DNA of 64,000 nt, taken from Simiduia curdlanivorans (GTDB lineage Bacteria > Pseudomonadota > Gammaproteobacteria > Pseudomonadales > Cellvibrionaceae). The notes beneath the pieces are model-generated. The model had not been told where the DNA came from, did not search any database, and saw nothing but the letters and a program-made list of their open reading frames with translations. A program made the translations under genes and the position numbers. Numbering within the stretch: the first letter of the stretch is position 1; each line of letters starts with the position of its first letter. The stretch lies in contig NZ_JAUFQG010000004.1 of assembly GCF_030409605.1 (NCBI RefSeq), forward strand, positions 682,001 to 746,000. The letters run 5' to 3'. Positions 63,355 to 64,000 of the stretch are shown here, one piece after another.

Positions 63355-64000
63355 TTACTTAAAGCCCTGCACCGCATTGTTCAAATAGGCCGACAGGGCA
63401 CCTGTATTTTGCGCTTCAACAATGGCGGCGTTAATACGCTCATGCAACGCTCTACCCTTGGCATTATCATGCAAGACGTAACCCAAATGTTTAGTCAACA
63501 GAACCGCTGAAGGATCGACGCTGAGCGCCTCGATCTGCATCGCTTTTTGTAAAGCATTGACTTCTATATCACTTAAAATTACCGCATCCACCCGGCCGCT
63601 AAGCAAGAGCGTCATCAGTGTCTGGCTATTTCTCGCATAGGTAATAAAGAGATCTTCCTGGGCGGCGAAATCTAGCTGTAATTGATAGTGTTGAATTAAC
63701 CCAAGCCGACGGCCTTTTAAATCCGCCAGTTTAGAAAAAGCCGCAGCGCCAGGCTTCGAGTAAATGAAATGATCTACCTGCATAAATGGCGCAGTGTAGA
63801 GCGCATTGACTTTATATTTTGCAGAAATCCAAGATGGGTAGAGCCCATCAACTTTTTCCGCCTCGAACATTGCCGTTGCGCGCCCGCCAGGCACCACTGT
63901 TAAATCGGACTGAACAACGGCTCTAGCCATAAGCCATTGATGCATAGCGATCAGAAAACCCGACTTATCGAGCTCTAAATGGAGCGGCACGCGAGGGGCA
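63355..64000 (-). CDS. Periplasmic substrate-binding-like protein (partial, N-terminus outside window)
   Basis: At least 215 residues of a bilobed binding protein are visible, with the frame open to the window edge. Features are DKSGFLIAMHQWLMARA, LADLKGRRLGLIQHYQLQLDF, TLMTLLLSGRVDAVILSDIEVNAL, and LLTKHLGYVLHDNAKGRALHERI. The layout matches the SBP_bac_3-like protein at 39604, so the two are distant paralogues. A GTG at 63990 is in frame, but the true start and signal peptide lie beyond the window. No permease is adjacent; the next gene is the EamA transporter. Confidence 0.75.
   Translation of the reverse strand, partial: APRVPLHLELDKSGFLIAMHQWLMARAVVQSDLTVVPGGRATAMFEAEKVDGLYPSWISAKYKVNALYTAPFMQVDHFIYSKPGAAAFSKLADLKGRRLGLIQHYQLQLDFAAQEDLFITYARNSQTLMTLLLSGRVDAVILSDIEVNALQKAMQIEALSVDPSAVLLTKHLGYVLHDNAKGRALHERINAAIVEAQNTGALSAYLNNAVQGFK

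Noticed and set aside
1..64000. CRISPR arrays, prophage modules or complete insertion sequences
   Set aside because: No regularly spaced repeats, phage structural genes or transposase genes were seen on either strand.

Overview
The window looks like chromosomal DNA of a free-living, probably marine gammaproteobacterium, close to the Cellvibrio/Saccharophagus/Pseudomonas side of the class. This is inferred from gene order and family content, not from a marker gene. Conserved blocks include lgt / ptsP-rppH, mutY-yggX followed by a Pseudomonas-type 109-aa protein, yrfG-hslR-hslO near pckA, metR/metE and gcvT-gcvH. There is no prophage, CRISPR array or complete transposon.

Layout. 1-9.3 kb is housekeeping and signalling: lgt (cut by the window edge), an NRDE protein, ptsP and rppH, a HAD phosphatase, an imelysin-like lipoprotein, a predicted barrel protein, rlmI and an HDOD protein. 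9.4-17.1 kb is a sugar-oxidation cluster: a Gfo/Idh dehydrogenase, two xylose-isomerase-like TIM barrels, an MFS sugar transporter with a frameshift, a Tat-type small subunit and a GMC flavoprotein. A divergent PAS-AraC regulator faces it. The set matches the glucoside-3-dehydrogenase / 3-keto-sugar theme. 17.1-24.1 kb holds an MBL-fold lipoprotein and a divergent TetR gene with two matching operator-like sites, a DUF3592 membrane protein and metR/metE. 24.1-28.5 kb is a four-gene operon: cupredoxin, GGDEF-EAL sensor, DUF3034 outer-membrane protein and truncated-hemoglobin lipoprotein. 28.6-41.0 kb returns to core-like genes: chrA, rsgA, a cupin, tpm, an HD hydrolase, a GST and TetR pair, gcvH/gcvT, AsmA, mutY, an orphan binding protein and yggX.

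41.2-44.9 kb is the variable part. tRNA-Phe(GAA) is followed by about 1 kb of hairpin-rich non-coding DNA: an inverted copy of the tRNA 3' end, a 33-bp exact repeat, and a cruciform with two hairpins sharing the same loop. Then come a small membrane protein, an attC-like site and two unrecognised genes. 44.9-55.8 kb is mixed accessory content: a PhyH dioxygenase, a cold-shock/DUF1294 fusion, DUF1304, a PNPOx-like protein, AlkB with a divergent AraC regulator, a PEP-CTERM protein, a flavin amine oxidase, a phospholipase-A2-like protein, a secreted-protein gene broken at a C7 run, an S10 peptidase and DUF2147. 55.8-64 kb is again core: pckA, hslO, hslR, yrfG, a diguanylate cyclase, cysQ, an EamA permease and a second orphan binding protein cut by the window end.

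The best candidates for something undescribed are the cupredoxin/EAL/DUF3034/hemoglobin operon, the structured DNA downstream of tRNA-Phe, and the 3-keto-sugar cluster. Both frameshifts sit in homopolymer runs, so sequencing error must be excluded before calling them mutations. All functional statements rest on reading motifs by eye; no database search was run.
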